From Microbacterium nymphoidis (GTDB taxonomy: Bacteria; Actinomycetota; Actinomycetes; Actinomycetales; Microbacteriaceae), in contig NZ_JAJNOD010000002.1 in NCBI RefSeq assembly GCF_021044885.1, forward strand, positions 248,001 to 312,000: a stretch of DNA of 64,000 bases. Direction: 5' to 3'. The notes beneath the pieces are model-generated. The model was not told the DNA's origin, ran no database searches, and worked only from the letters and a program-made list of their open reading frames with translations. The position numbers and the translations under genes are program-made. How positions within the stretch are numbered: position 1 is the first letter of the stretch; every line of letters starts with the position of its first letter. Positions 50,387 to 58,800 of this stretch are shown here, one piece after another.

Positions 50387-51118
50387 GTGAGCACACCATC
50401 CCGGAACCGCGCAGATCTGCACAAGGACCCGGCACGCGTCAGCGGCATGTTCGATCAGGTCGCGGCGGCATACGATCGCACGAACTTCCTGCTCACGTTC
50501 GGGCTGGAGAAGTGGTGGCGCATCGCCACCACGAAGGCGATCGCTCCACGGCGCGGGCAGCGCATCCTCGATCTCGCGGCGGGGACCGGCGCCTCTTCCG
50601 TGGTGCTCGCCAACGCGGGCGCCGAGGTCGTCGCCGGTGATTTCTCCGCCGGCATGATCGCCGAGGGGCGTCGGCGCCACGGCACGGTGCCCAACCTCAC
50701 CTTCCAGGAGGCGGACGCGCTGGATCTGCCGTTCGAGGACGACACCTTCGATACGGTGACGATCTCGTATGGCCTGCGCAACGTGAACGATCCGAAGAAG
50801 GCGCTGGCGGAGATGCTGCGCGTCACGCGCCCGGGCGGGCGCGTGGTCATCGCGGAGTTCTCCCAGCCGCCGTTCGCTCCGTTCCGCGCGCTCTACCGGT
50901 TCTACAACGCACGCATCCTGCCTGTCGTGGCGCGGCTGGTGTCCTCGAATGTCGAGGCCTACGACTACCTGAACGAGTCGATCGTCGACTGGCCTGATCA
51001 GCGCACTCTCGCCGGATGGATGCGCGAGGCGGGCTGGAGTGCGGTCGCCCACCGCAATCTCACCCTCGGTATCGTCGCTCTGCACCGGGCACGCAAGCCC
51101 GCAGCCGAGTCACGGTAG
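50387..51118 (+). CDS. menG: demethylmenaquinone methyltransferase
   Basis: Final step of menaquinone synthesis: SAM-dependent C-methylation of demethylmenaquinone (UbiE/MenG family). The 243-residue protein has YDRTNFLLTFGLEKWWR near the start, the SAM loop LDLAAGTGASSVVLANAG and the family motif ISYGLRNVNDPKKALAEMLRVTRPGGRVVIAEFS. The polyprenyl synthase gene follows after nine bases but has its own -10 box. Confidence 0.95.
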   Translation: MSTPSRNRADLHKDPARVSGMFDQVAAAYDRTNFLLTFGLEKWWRIATTKAIAPRRGQRILDLAAGTGASSVVLANAGAEVVAGDFSAGMIAEGRRRHGTVPNLTFQEADALDLPFEDDTFDTVTISYGLRNVNDPKKALAEMLRVTRPGGRVVIAEFSQPPFAPFRALYRFYNARILPVVARLVSSNVEAYDYLNESIVDWPDQRTLAGWMREAGWSAVAHRNLTLGIVALHRARKPAAESR

Positions 51119-51121
51119 GCT
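51116..51121 (+). promoter_or_regulatory. -10 box of polyprenyl synthase gene
   Basis: TAGGCT overlapping the menG stop codon (TAG); spacer GATCAG; GTG at 51128. Confidence 0.5.
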
Positions 51122-51127
51122 GATCAG

Positions 51128-52189
51128 GTGACTTCGAGCCGTCCAGCCCCGGGCGCGCGGATCGCGAGCCGACTGGGCATCAGCGACCGCGTGTTCGCCG
51201 GTCCCCGCTCGCGGCGGCTGCTGGCCGCGGTCGATGCGGGCCTCGATCGCGTGGAGGCGGAGCTGGCGGACGACCTGCGCGTCACCTCGCCCGTGGCGGA
51301 CTCGGCCAGCCGCTATCTGCTGGAAGCCGGTGGCAAGCGCATCCGCCCGATGCTGACGCTCCTGGTGGCGCAGCTGGGCGACGGCGGCACGGATCGCGTG
51401 ATCGATGCCGCCAAGGCGCTGGAGATGACGCACCTCGGCTCGCTGTACCACGACGACGTCATGGACGGTGCAGACCGCCGCCGCGGTGTTCCGAGTGCGC
51501 ACGCGGTGTGGGGGAACAACGTCGCGATCCTCACCGGAGACCTGTTGTTCGCCCGTGCCAGCCAGTTGATGGCCGGGGCGGGGGAGCGCGCCATCCGCCT
51601 GCAGGCGGACACGTTCGAGCGCCTCGTGCTCGGTCAGATGAATGAGACGGTCGGTGCCGGCGAGGACGATGACCCGATCGACTTCTACATCCAGGTGCTC
51701 GCCGACAAGACCGGTTCGCTGATCGCGGCGGCCGCGGCCAGTGGCATCCTCTTCTCGGGGGCTGATCTGGCACTGGAAGATGCGGTGCGCGAGTACGGCG
51801 AGAAGGTCGGCGTGGCCTTCCAGCTCCAGGACGACGTCATAGACCTCTCGGCCGATGCCGAGAAGACCGGCAAGGTCCCGGGAACCGACCTGCGCGCGGG
51901 CGTTCCGACCATGCCGTCGCTGCTCCTGGACCGGTCGGAGGATCCCGCCGACCGCGATCTCGCCGACCGCATCCGGGCGGGTCAGGCCCGCGTCATCGCG
52001 GGTGAGGACCCGAGAATCCTGGATGAGGAGATCGAGCAGCTGCGCGACAGCGCCGTGACCCGCCAGACGCAGGCACTCGCCGCGCGGTGGGCGGGGGAGG
52101 CGAAGTCCGCACTGGACGCACTTCCCAGCGGTGCCGTGCACGAGGCGCTCATCCGCTTCGCGGACGCGGTCGTCGACCGCTCCGCCTGA
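51128..52189 (+). CDS. polyprenyl diphosphate synthase (menaquinone tail)
   Basis: Trans-prenyltransferase of 353 residues that builds the isoprenoid chain used by MenA. The two aspartate-rich metal sites are LYHDDVMDGADRRRG and FQLQDDVIDLSADA, with GGKRIRPMLTLLVAQLG as substrate-binding start. Position after menG points to the heptaprenyl/octaprenyl/nonaprenyl class for the quinone side chain; chain length cannot be read reliably by eye. Confidence 0.93.
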   Translation: MTSSRPAPGARIASRLGISDRVFAGPRSRRLLAAVDAGLDRVEAELADDLRVTSPVADSASRYLLEAGGKRIRPMLTLLVAQLGDGGTDRVIDAAKALEMTHLGSLYHDDVMDGADRRRGVPSAHAVWGNNVAILTGDLLFARASQLMAGAGERAIRLQADTFERLVLGQMNETVGAGEDDDPIDFYIQVLADKTGSLIAAAAASGILFSGADLALEDAVREYGEKVGVAFQLQDDVIDLSADAEKTGKVPGTDLRAGVPTMPSLLLDRSEDPADRDLADRIRAGQARVIAGEDPRILDEEIEQLRDSAVTRQTQALAARWAGEAKSALDALPSGAVHEALIRFADAVVDRSA

Positions 52190-52238
52190 CGCTTTTCACA
52201 GAACCTCGACGCCGCCTGGCAACGAGACGGAGGACATC

Positions 52239-53615
52239 ATGAGCAAGCTGCGCCTGGCGATCGTCGGTGCCGGACCCGCGGGGATCTACGCCGCGGACAT
52301 CCTGCTGAAGGCAGAACGCGACTTCGACGTGTCGATCGACCTGTTCGAGAGCCTGCCCGCGCCTTATGGGCTGGTCCGCTACGGTGTGGCCCCCGACCAC
52401 CCCCGCATCAAGGGGATCATCAACGCCCTGCGGGACGTGCTGGATCGCGGTGACATCCGCATCTTCGGCAACGTCCACTTCGGCACCGACATCACGCTGG
52501 AAGACCTCAAGAAGCACTACAACGCGGTGATCTTCGCCACCGGCGGCCAGCGCGACGCCTCGCTGGACATCCCGGGCATCGACGCCGTGGGCTCGTACGG
52601 TGCCGCGGACTTCGTGAGCTGGTACGACGGTCACCCCGACGTCTCACGGGAATGGCCGCTGGATGCCACCTCGGTCGCTGTGATCGGTAACGGCAACGTG
52701 GCGCTGGATGTGGCCCGCGTGCTCGCCAAGCACGCCGACGACCTGCACGTCACCGAGATCCCTGACAACGTGTACGCGGGGCTGAAGGCGAGCCCCGTGA
52801 CCGACGTCCACGTCTTCGGCCGCCGTGGCCCCACCGCCGTGAAGTTCACGCCGCTGGAGCTTCGCGAGCTGGGCGAGCTGAACGATGTCGACATGGTCGT
52901 CTACGACGAGGACTTCGATTACGACGAGGCCGCCGAGGCCGCGGTGAAGTCCAACAAGCAGATCATGGTGATGGACCGCGTCCTCCAGTCGTGGCGGCAG
53001 CGTCCCGGTGTCAACAACGCCGGCGGTGAGGCCTCGCGCCGGCTGCACCTGCACTTCTACGCCAAGCCGCACGAGGTGCTCAGCGATGAGGACGGACGCG
53101 TGCGTGCACTCGTCGTCGAGCGCACGGCCTCCGACGGCGCGGGTGGCGTCGTGGGCACCGGGGAGTACCGCGAGATCCCGGTACAGGCCCTGTACCGCGC
53201 CATCGGATACTTCGGCTCTCCGCTGTCGGACATCCCGTTCGACGAGAAGCGCGGCGTGATCCCGAACCACGAGGGACAGGCGATCGATCCGGCGTCGGGC
53301 GAGCAGATCCCCGGCATCTACGCGACCGGCTGGATCAAGCGCGGACCGATCGGCCTGATCGGCCACACGAAGTCCGACGCGATGGAGACCGTGACCCACC
53401 TCATCGCCGACCAGAGCACCTGGTGGCAGCCGGAGGATCCCTCCGAGGAGGCGATGCCGGCGCTGCTGGCCGAGCGGAACGTGCAGTGGACCGACCTTGA
53501 GGGGTGGCACCTGCTGGACGCGCACGAGATCGCGCTCGGCCAGGACTCCGGGCGGGCGCGCGTCAAGGTGGTGCCGCGCGAGGAAATGGTGCGGATCTCC
53601 CGCGCCGACGGCTGA
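52239..53615 (+). CDS. fprA: ferredoxin--NADP reductase (FprA/adrenodoxin-reductase type)
   Basis: FAD flavoprotein of 458 residues that exchanges electrons between NADPH and ferredoxin. The FAD fold is LAIVGAGPAGIYAADILLKAE, followed by the hallmark FESLPAPYGLVRYGVAPDHPRIKGI; the NADP fold is AVIGNGNVALDVARVLAKHADDL, and the C-terminal FAD contact is YATGWIKRGPIGLIGHTKSDA. ATG 52239 has GGAGGACATC upstream. It follows the polyprenyl synthase by 49 bases. Confidence 0.94.
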   Translation: MSKLRLAIVGAGPAGIYAADILLKAERDFDVSIDLFESLPAPYGLVRYGVAPDHPRIKGIINALRDVLDRGDIRIFGNVHFGTDITLEDLKKHYNAVIFATGGQRDASLDIPGIDAVGSYGAADFVSWYDGHPDVSREWPLDATSVAVIGNGNVALDVARVLAKHADDLHVTEIPDNVYAGLKASPVTDVHVFGRRGPTAVKFTPLELRELGELNDVDMVVYDEDFDYDEAAEAAVKSNKQIMVMDRVLQSWRQRPGVNNAGGEASRRLHLHFYAKPHEVLSDEDGRVRALVVERTASDGAGGVVGTGEYREIPVQALYRAIGYFGSPLSDIPFDEKRGVIPNHEGQAIDPASGEQIPGIYATGWIKRGPIGLIGHTKSDAMETVTHLIADQSTWWQPEDPSEEAMPALLAERNVQWTDLEGWHLLDAHEIALGQDSGRARVKVVPREEMVRISRADG

Positions 53616-53624
53616 CACGACGAC

Positions 53625-53657
53625 CAGCGCCTTCCCGCCTTCGGCGGGGAGGCGCTG
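53625..53657 (+). terminator. terminator of fprA
   Basis: Stem CAGCGCCTTCCCGCC/GGCGGGGAGGCGCTG with one G-U pair and a short TTC loop, then TCTGTT. Confidence 0.85.
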
Positions 53658-53666
53658 TCTGTTGCC

Positions 53667-53672
53667 TAGGCT
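53667..53672 (+). promoter_or_regulatory. -10 box of hydrolase gene
   Basis: TAGGCT; spacer GAGGTC; ATG at 53679. Confidence 0.6.
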
Positions 53673-53678
53673 GAGGTC

Positions 53679-54716
53679 ATGAGCGAGCAGACGTGGATCC
53701 CCGACGTTCTCGGTGACGGGTTCGAACAGCTCACGATTCCCCTCGGGGCCGATGATGAGGGTGAGGTGGTGGCGACGCTGGTGCGGTTGCTGCCGGACTC
53801 CCCGACGTTCTGGGATCGCCTCCGAGGCCGCAGGCCCCTGTTCCACGACGTGGACGTGCTGTACGTGCACGGGTGGTCGGACTACTTCTTCCAGAAACGC
53901 CTGGCGCGCTACTGGGCGGGCCTCGGAGCCCGCTTCTTCGCCCTGGACCTGCGCAAGTACGGGCGCAGCCTTCGCGCCGGACAGACCGCGGGCTACGTGA
54001 CGGATCTCGCGACCTACGACGAGGACATCGCCGCGGCCCTCGCAGCGATGGGGTGGGATGCCGCGCGAGGCCGGGCCGACCGGCGTCTCGTGCTGCTCGG
54101 GCATTCGACCGGGGGACTCACCCTTTCCCTGTGGGCTGCGCGCCATCCCGGCGTAGCGACCGGGGTCATCCTGAACAGCCCGTGGCTGACGCTACAGCTT
54201 CCCGCGACCACCCGTGCGCTGGTGGCATCGGTGCTGAACTGGTCTTCCCAGCACTGGCCCACGGAGCCGGGTCCGCAGCTGGACGGCGGCTTCTACACGC
54301 GTGCGCAGCGAGAGGTGGCCGAGCCCGATGATGAGCCCGTCAACCTGAACTGGCGGCCCGAGCAGACGATGCCCGTGTACGCCGGCTGGCTGCACGCCGT
54401 GGTGCAGGGGCAGACCCGGGTGCAGGCCGGACTCGACATCGACGTGCCGGTGTGCGTGATGACCTCCCGTCGCAGCGCGGTTCCCCTGCGGTGGAGTGAG
54501 GAGCTCACCTCGGTGGACAGCGTGCTGGTCGTAGCCGACATCGTGCAGGCCGCCACGCACCTCGGCCGTACGGTCTGGCTGGAGCGCATCGAGGGTGCAT
54601 TGCACGACGTCTTCCTGTCGCGGCACGATGCTCGCGAGGACGCGTACCGGCGGCTGGACCTCACCGCGCGCCGGATGCTGACCGCGTCGCTGCCCGGGCC
54701 GGCAGCGAACGTGTGA
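53679..54716 (+). CDS. alpha/beta hydrolase (serine aminopeptidase S33-like)
   Basis: A 345-residue alpha/beta-hydrolase. The nucleophile elbow is LLGHSTGGLTLSLWAARHP with serine in GHSTG, preceded by the oxyanion-side VLYVHGWSDYFFQ and FALDLRKYGRSLR. The C-terminal histidine is in IEGALHDVFLSRHDAREDAY. It resembles lysophospholipase/monoglyceride-lipase-like proteins; the substrate is unknown. It is too long and too different in its elbow to be called MenH. Confidence 0.9.
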   Translation: MSEQTWIPDVLGDGFEQLTIPLGADDEGEVVATLVRLLPDSPTFWDRLRGRRPLFHDVDVLYVHGWSDYFFQKRLARYWAGLGARFFALDLRKYGRSLRAGQTAGYVTDLATYDEDIAAALAAMGWDAARGRADRRLVLLGHSTGGLTLSLWAARHPGVATGVILNSPWLTLQLPATTRALVASVLNWSSQHWPTEPGPQLDGGFYTRAQREVAEPDDEPVNLNWRPEQTMPVYAGWLHAVVQGQTRVQAGLDIDVPVCVMTSRRSAVPLRWSEELTSVDSVLVVADIVQAATHLGRTVWLERIEGALHDVFLSRHDAREDAYRRLDLTARRMLTASLPGPAANV

Positions 54717-54803
54717 CGGTCTTCTCGTGCATGTGAGGATTCTCATGCACGATTCGACGGCGCTGCGTCGACCGGCTATTCTTCTCGCCCCGTCGGGCAA
54801 AAG

Positions 54804-54843
54804 CCGAGGGGGCCGCGATGCTCTCGCATCGCGACCCCCTCGG
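54804..54843. terminator. terminator between hydrolase and protease genes
   Basis: Arms 54804-54821 and 54826-54843 pair over 18 bp with one mismatch and a TCTC loop. It lies between convergent genes. Confidence 0.82.
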
Positions 54844-54857
54844 GCCGATCAGTCAGC

Positions 54858-56921
54858 TCAGCTGTTCTTCGCTGCGCGGATCCGGCGCGAAGCCATGATC
54901 ACGCCACCGGCGACGAACAGGAACAGTGCGCCGAGCGCCAGCGGGGTGGCGTCGCCCTGACCCGTGGTGGGCAGGGTCGGCTTCGGAGCCGGTCCCGTGG
55001 TGGGCGGCGTGGTCGGAGCCACGACGGCCTCCACCGTGAAGGCGACCTCGGCCGCGTTGCTGGAGATGCTGTCGATGGCCTGCGTTGCGGTCACCGTGTA
55101 GGTGCCGGCGGCGAGGCCGGCCGGGAGGGCGATGACCCAGGTGCCGGTCTCCTCAGCGGCGTTCGCCTCGGCGGCGAGAGCAGCAGCACCGGCGGAAGCC
55201 GACGGGGCGGGAGTCTGCGTCGCAGCGACGACCTCGGTGGTGCCGACCTTCTCGCCGTTCAGCGAGACGGTGACGGTGGCGCCGACGATGCCGGTACCGG
55301 TGACCGCGGCGGGCGTGGTTCCCTCCGTGAAGGTCGCGCCGTTCTCCGGTGCCGTGATGACCGGAGCGGTCGGGATCACGTCGAAGCGGAGGTCGGCAGC
55401 AGCGGACGTCTGACCACCGATGGTCTGCGTGGCCGAGACGTTGTAGTTGCCGTAGGTGGCGGCCGGGTCGACCGTGATGACCCAGGTGCCGTCGTCCTTC
55501 ACCGTGGCGGTGCCCTCGATGTCACCGGTGAGGGTGACCGTGGCGCCCTTCACGCCGGTACCGGTGACCTTGGAGACCGAGGTCTCGGTGGGGTTGGCCG
55601 GAGCGGTGAAGGTCGGAGCGGCGGGAACGATCGTCACGGCGCCGGTGACGGCGTCGGACTTGTTGTAGCCGCCGTCCTTGGCGATGACCGAGAACTTGTA
55701 CTCGCCCCATGCGGCCGGAGCCGGGAACGACCAGTTGCCCGCGTCGTCAGCGGTGACCGTGATGGGGTCGCCGGTCTCCGGGGTGACCACGACGGTCAGA
55801 CCGGGGGTCGCGGTGCCGGAGATCGTGGTGCCCGGGGTGACCTTGCCGGAGGTGGCAACGGTGGGCTCAGCGATGTCGAGCAGCACCGAGTAGCCGCCGG
55901 TGAGGGCGAGGCCGTCGATCAGGTCGGCGCCGAGGGTGATCTCGGAACCGTCGGTGAGCGTGCCACCAGCGGAGAGGACGCCGACAGCCGTGGTGCCCTG
56001 CACCATCGCGCCGCCCGAGTCACCGTGGTCCGAGTGGGCGTCGGTGCCGAAGCCGTGGACGTAGCGCGTGCCGTCGACCAGGAACCAGAGGTTCGTGTAG
56101 GTCACGTCACCGGTGGTGTAGCCGGTGGTGCGGCCGGAGCGCGCGATCGGGCCGAAGTCGGCCGTGCCCACCGCGGTGACCTTGCTGACGATCGAGGCGG
56201 CGAGGTCGTCCGAGTCCGCGGAGGACCAGTCGGTGACGCCCGGGATCAGGTTCAGGTCGGGGTTGAGCACGTCGTACACGGAGATGTCGACAGACTTGAC
56301 GTCGTTCTCCGCGCCCTGCGTGTTGTTCGGGCCGCCGAACTGGCTGAACCCGAGCTCGCCGATGACGGCGCCGGGCTCGAAGCCGGGTCCGCCGTTGGCC
56401 TCTGCGGTGGAGGGGACCTCCACGGCCGCGATGGTCGAGGCGCCGTCGTCGGTGCAGTGACCGGCGGAGATGAAGGCGGGCTTGCCGTCCGGCGTCCAGC
56501 CCGGGAAGCCGACGGAGCAGGCGCCCTTGATCTGGCCGTCGCCGTCAGCGGCCAGGTAGCCGGCTCCGGCGACGAGGTCGTTGGAGCTCAGCGAGGTGAT
56601 CTCGCCCTTGAGGTAGCGCACCTCGACGTTGCTGTGCTTGTCGGCGAACTCGTCCGCGGCGCTCGGGGCGCTGGAGCGGAGGTTCTTGTCCTTCTCGGTG
56701 GCCAGGATGACGACCTTGCCGTCTGCGTCGACACCGACGGCCTGGACGGCGTCGTCGCTGGCGAGCAGCGACTGGGCGTTGGCGTCGAATTCGGCGCCGG
56801 ACGTCGGAGCGGGTGTGGCGTCATCGGCCTGCGCCGCCAGCGGCGCAATGCCACCGACGAGAGCGAGCGCGAGACCGGCAGTGGTACCCACCGCGGCGAT
56901 GCGTCGTTTGCTGTTGTTCAT
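54858..56921 (-). CDS. sortase-anchored trypsin-like serine protease with Ig-like repeats
   Basis: A 687-residue cell-wall protein. After a signal peptide (cleavage likely near AAQADDA) comes an S1 protease domain with triad His155 (ISAGHCTD), Asp212 (VDISVYD) and Ser302 (HGDSGGAMV), like streptogrisin-type enzymes. Three Ig-like repeats follow (about 375-455, 456-540, 541-630); the third has an Ala-rich insertion after EVVAATQTPAPS. The C-terminus is a sorting signal: LPTTG (from about residue 650), a hydrophobic span and RRIRAAKNS. ATG 56921 is preferred to a longer frame because the signal peptide begins there. Confidence 0.92.
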   Translation of the reverse strand: MNNSKRRIAAVGTTAGLALALVGGIAPLAAQADDATPAPTSGAEFDANAQSLLASDDAVQAVGVDADGKVVILATEKDKNLRSSAPSAADEFADKHSNVEVRYLKGEITSLSSNDLVAGAGYLAADGDGQIKGACSVGFPGWTPDGKPAFISAGHCTDDGASTIAAVEVPSTAEANGGPGFEPGAVIGELGFSQFGGPNNTQGAENDVKSVDISVYDVLNPDLNLIPGVTDWSSADSDDLAASIVSKVTAVGTADFGPIARSGRTTGYTTGDVTYTNLWFLVDGTRYVHGFGTDAHSDHGDSGGAMVQGTTAVGVLSAGGTLTDGSEITLGADLIDGLALTGGYSVLLDIAEPTVATSGKVTPGTTISGTATPGLTVVVTPETGDPITVTADDAGNWSFPAPAAWGEYKFSVIAKDGGYNKSDAVTGAVTIVPAAPTFTAPANPTETSVSKVTGTGVKGATVTLTGDIEGTATVKDDGTWVITVDPAATYGNYNVSATQTIGGQTSAAADLRFDVIPTAPVITAPENGATFTEGTTPAAVTGTGIVGATVTVSLNGEKVGTTEVVAATQTPAPSASAGAAALAAEANAAEETGTWVIALPAGLAAGTYTVTATQAIDSISSNAAEVAFTVEAVVAPTTPPTTGPAPKPTLPTTGQGDATPLALGALFLFVAGGVIMASRRIRAAKNS

Positions 56922-57080
56922 CGTTTCTCTCTGCGTTGTGTGTTGATTAGCCATCAGGCAGAAGGTCACGAAGCCGCGCGCATGCGGCAGAGTTCCCCTT
57001 GAAGCGTCGTCGGAGGTGACGCCCCGTTCAGGGTACGGGGGGATCGCCGTTTGGCAAAGTCATCGGAGACACTCACCCCG

Positions 57081-57103
57081 TTCTCAGCATGAGAAAGTTC
57101 TCA
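57081..57103. promoter_or_regulatory. interlocked TTCTCA/TGAGAA inverted repeats
   Basis: TTCTCA-GCA-TGAGAA-AG-TTCTCA gives two overlapping palindromes between the divergent protease and META-lipoprotein genes. A TGGCAATTGCCA palindrome lies further on at 57144-57155. Confidence 0.4.
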
Positions 57104-57166
57104 TCTTTCTGATCGGGAGTTTCTTCGGTCCGCAGGAGAGCACTGGCAATTGCCAGCCGGAGTCGT

Positions 57167-57172
57167 GAGACT
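57167..57172 (+). promoter_or_regulatory. possible -10 box of META gene
   Basis: GAGACT; spacer GACGGC; ATG at 57179. TGGCAA at 57144 is 17 bases upstream and could be the -35. Confidence 0.4.
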
Positions 57173-57178
57173 GACGGC

Positions 57179-57652
57179 ATGGCCCGCACACTCGGAAAGC
57201 TCCTCCTCGTCGCGGCTCTCGCCGCCCCGCTGGTCGCGTGCGCGACGAATTCGTCCGCCGGGGCGGGAGGGTCCTCCTCTCCCTCGTCCTCTCCGACGCC
57301 GAGTCGTCCCGCGTTCGCGAACCCGACACCCACGCCGCTGTCGGCCGCGCCCCAGGGTGATCGCGCGCTGCTGGAGTCCGCGCTCGGAACCTGGGGCGAT
57401 GAGGGTGGTGCCTACCTCACGTTCACCGCGGATGGCATGGTTCTGGGCTCGGACGGGTGCAACGGCATCGGCGCGACGTTCGCCGCTGACGGAGACACCA
57501 TCTCCCTCTCGCGCATGCCGTCCACGATGAAGGCCTGCCCGGATGTGGACACCTGGCTCAGCGCCGTCCGCGCGGTGAAGGTCGACGCCGACCAGCTCAT
57601 CATCCTCGACCGCAGTGCTGCCGAGATCGGCACGCTTGCTCGCACCGCCTAG
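57179..57652 (+). CDS. META-domain (HslJ-like) lipoprotein
   Basis: A 157-residue exported lipoprotein. The signal peptide has lipobox LVACAT; a Ser/Pro/Gly-rich linker of about 40 residues leads to a META domain with GTWGDEGGAYLTFTADGMVLGSDGCNGIGATFAADGDTI and a conserved second cysteine in MKACPDVDTWL. META proteins such as HslJ are surface-associated with unclear function. It is divergent from the protease gene. Confidence 0.88.
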   Translation: MARTLGKLLLVAALAAPLVACATNSSAGAGGSSSPSSSPTPSRPAFANPTPTPLSAAPQGDRALLESALGTWGDEGGAYLTFTADGMVLGSDGCNGIGATFAADGDTISLSRMPSTMKACPDVDTWLSAVRAVKVDADQLIILDRSAAEIGTLARTA

Positions 57653-57664
57653 CCCTCCCACGCA

Positions 57665-57700
57665 GAAACCCCGCCGCTCCACGGGAGCAGGCGGGGTTTC
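57665..57700. terminator. terminator between META and yajQ genes
   Basis: Eleven-base outer stem GAAACCCCGCC/GGCGGGGTTTC with an inner GCTCC/GGAGC stem. It lies between convergent genes. Confidence 0.88.
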
Positions 57701-57714
57701 GCGCGTCTGGGCGA

Positions 57715-58206
57715 TCAGCGGTAGTTGATGAACTGCAGATCGACGTCGAGGTCGGACGCCTTGAGCAGGCGGATGACCTCCTGAAGGTCGTCGCGGCTCT
57801 TGGACTGCACGCGCAGCTCATCGCCCTGGATCTGGCTCTTGACGCCCTTCGGGCCCTCATCGCGGATGATCTTGCCGATCTTCTTCGCGTTCTCCTGGGA
57901 GATGCCGTTCTTGATCGTCGAAACGATGCGCACCTCCTTGCCGCTCGGCGTCGGGTCGCCCGACTCCAGGCTCTTCAGGGAGATGCCGCGCTTGATCAGC
58001 TTGGACTGGAACACGTCGAGGACGGCGAGTGCGCGCTCCTCGGTGTTGGCCTTGATCAGGATGCTCTCACCGCTCCAGTCGATGGAGGCATCGGTGCCCT
58101 TGAAGTCGTAGCGCTGCTCGACTTCCTTCTTCGCCTGGTTGAGTGCGTTGTCGGCCTCTTGGTGGTCGACCTTGGAAACGATGTCGAAACTACTGTCGCT
58201 TGGCAT
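57715..58206 (-). CDS. yajQ: YajQ-family nucleotide-binding protein
   Basis: A 163-residue protein of the YajQ (UPF0234) family, which has two ferredoxin-like folds and binds nucleotides; some members bind cyclic di-GMP. Clear motifs are [37 protein letters not shown] and GIKSQ-like [36 protein letters not shown] 58206 is chosen; the frame stays open upstream but then passes through the PadR operator. Confidence 0.95.
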   Translation of the reverse strand: MPSDSSFDIVSKVDHQEADNALNQAKKEVEQRYDFKGTDASIDWSGESILIKANTEERALAVLDVFQSKLIKRGISLKSLESGDPTPSGKEVRIVSTIKNGISQENAKKIGKIIRDEGPKGVKSQIQGDELRVQSKSRDDLQEVIRLLKASDLDVDLQFINYR

Positions 58207-58254
58207 GTCGCCAGTGTATCCGCGGGGACCGCGAAAAGGCGGAAGAGGGAGGCA

Positions 58255-58280
58255 TCGATATTCTAGCGCTAGAATATCGA
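58255..58280. promoter_or_regulatory. 26-bp perfect palindrome over padR promoter
   Basis: Exact 13+13 palindrome centred on CTAGCGCTAG. Its right half contains TAGAAT (58270-58275), a -10 box exactly six bases before ATG 58282, and by symmetry the left half carries the same box facing yajQ. It is the likely autoregulatory PadR site. Confidence 0.75.
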
Positions 58281-58281
58281 C

Positions 58282-58800
58282 ATGACTCTGACCTCCGCCG
58301 AGCTCACGATCCTCGGACTCGTCATCGAGCAGCCGCGTCACGGCTACGACCTGGAGCGTGTCATCGAGCAGCGCGGCATCCGCCAGTGGACCGACATCGG
58401 CTTCTCCTCGATCTACTACCTGCTGTCCAAGCTGGAGAAGCGGGGGTTGCTGGCATCCGACGCGGCCGCCACGGGGCCGACCACACGCCGCGTGATGCAT
58501 GCCACCGCCGCGGGGCGGGAGGAAGCCTTCACGGCGGTCGGTGAACTTCTGGAGCATGCACAGCCCGCGGCCAATCCCTTCCTTGTCGCTCTCGCGAACC
58601 TCGACCTCGTCGGTCCGGACTATGCGCGTGTCCTTCGCGCGCGACTGACCGAGGTGGAGGAGCGGATCGCGGCGATCCGTGCCGCCGAGCGGAGTCAGCA
58701 GCCGCTCCCGCTCGCCGCCCGCGAGGTGTTCTCATATTCCCTCCACCAGTGGGAGGCTGAGCGCACCTGGCTCCACGAGCGCGTGGGGGAAAGCCGATGA
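58282..58800 (+). CDS. PadR-family transcriptional regulator
   Basis: A 172-residue regulator with a PadR winged helix ([57 protein letters not shown]) and a C-terminal helical dimerisation region (residues about 100-172). PadR proteins usually repress a neighbouring gene until a small molecule binds. The start abuts the 26-bp palindrome and its end overlaps the next gene in an ATGA junction, so that gene is its probable target. Confidence 0.93.
   Translation: MTLTSAELTILGLVIEQPRHGYDLERVIEQRGIRQWTDIGFSSIYYLLSKLEKRGLLASDAAATGPTTRRVMHATAAGREEAFTAVGELLEHAQPAANPFLVALANLDLVGPDYARVLRARLTEVEERIAAIRAAERSQQPLPLAAREVFSYSLHQWEAERTWLHERVGESR

Noticed and set aside
53679..54716. Alpha/beta hydrolase as the missing MenH
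   Set aside because: At 345 residues it is much longer than MenH (about 250), and its GHSTGG elbow and cap differ; no direct support beyond fold and vicinity.
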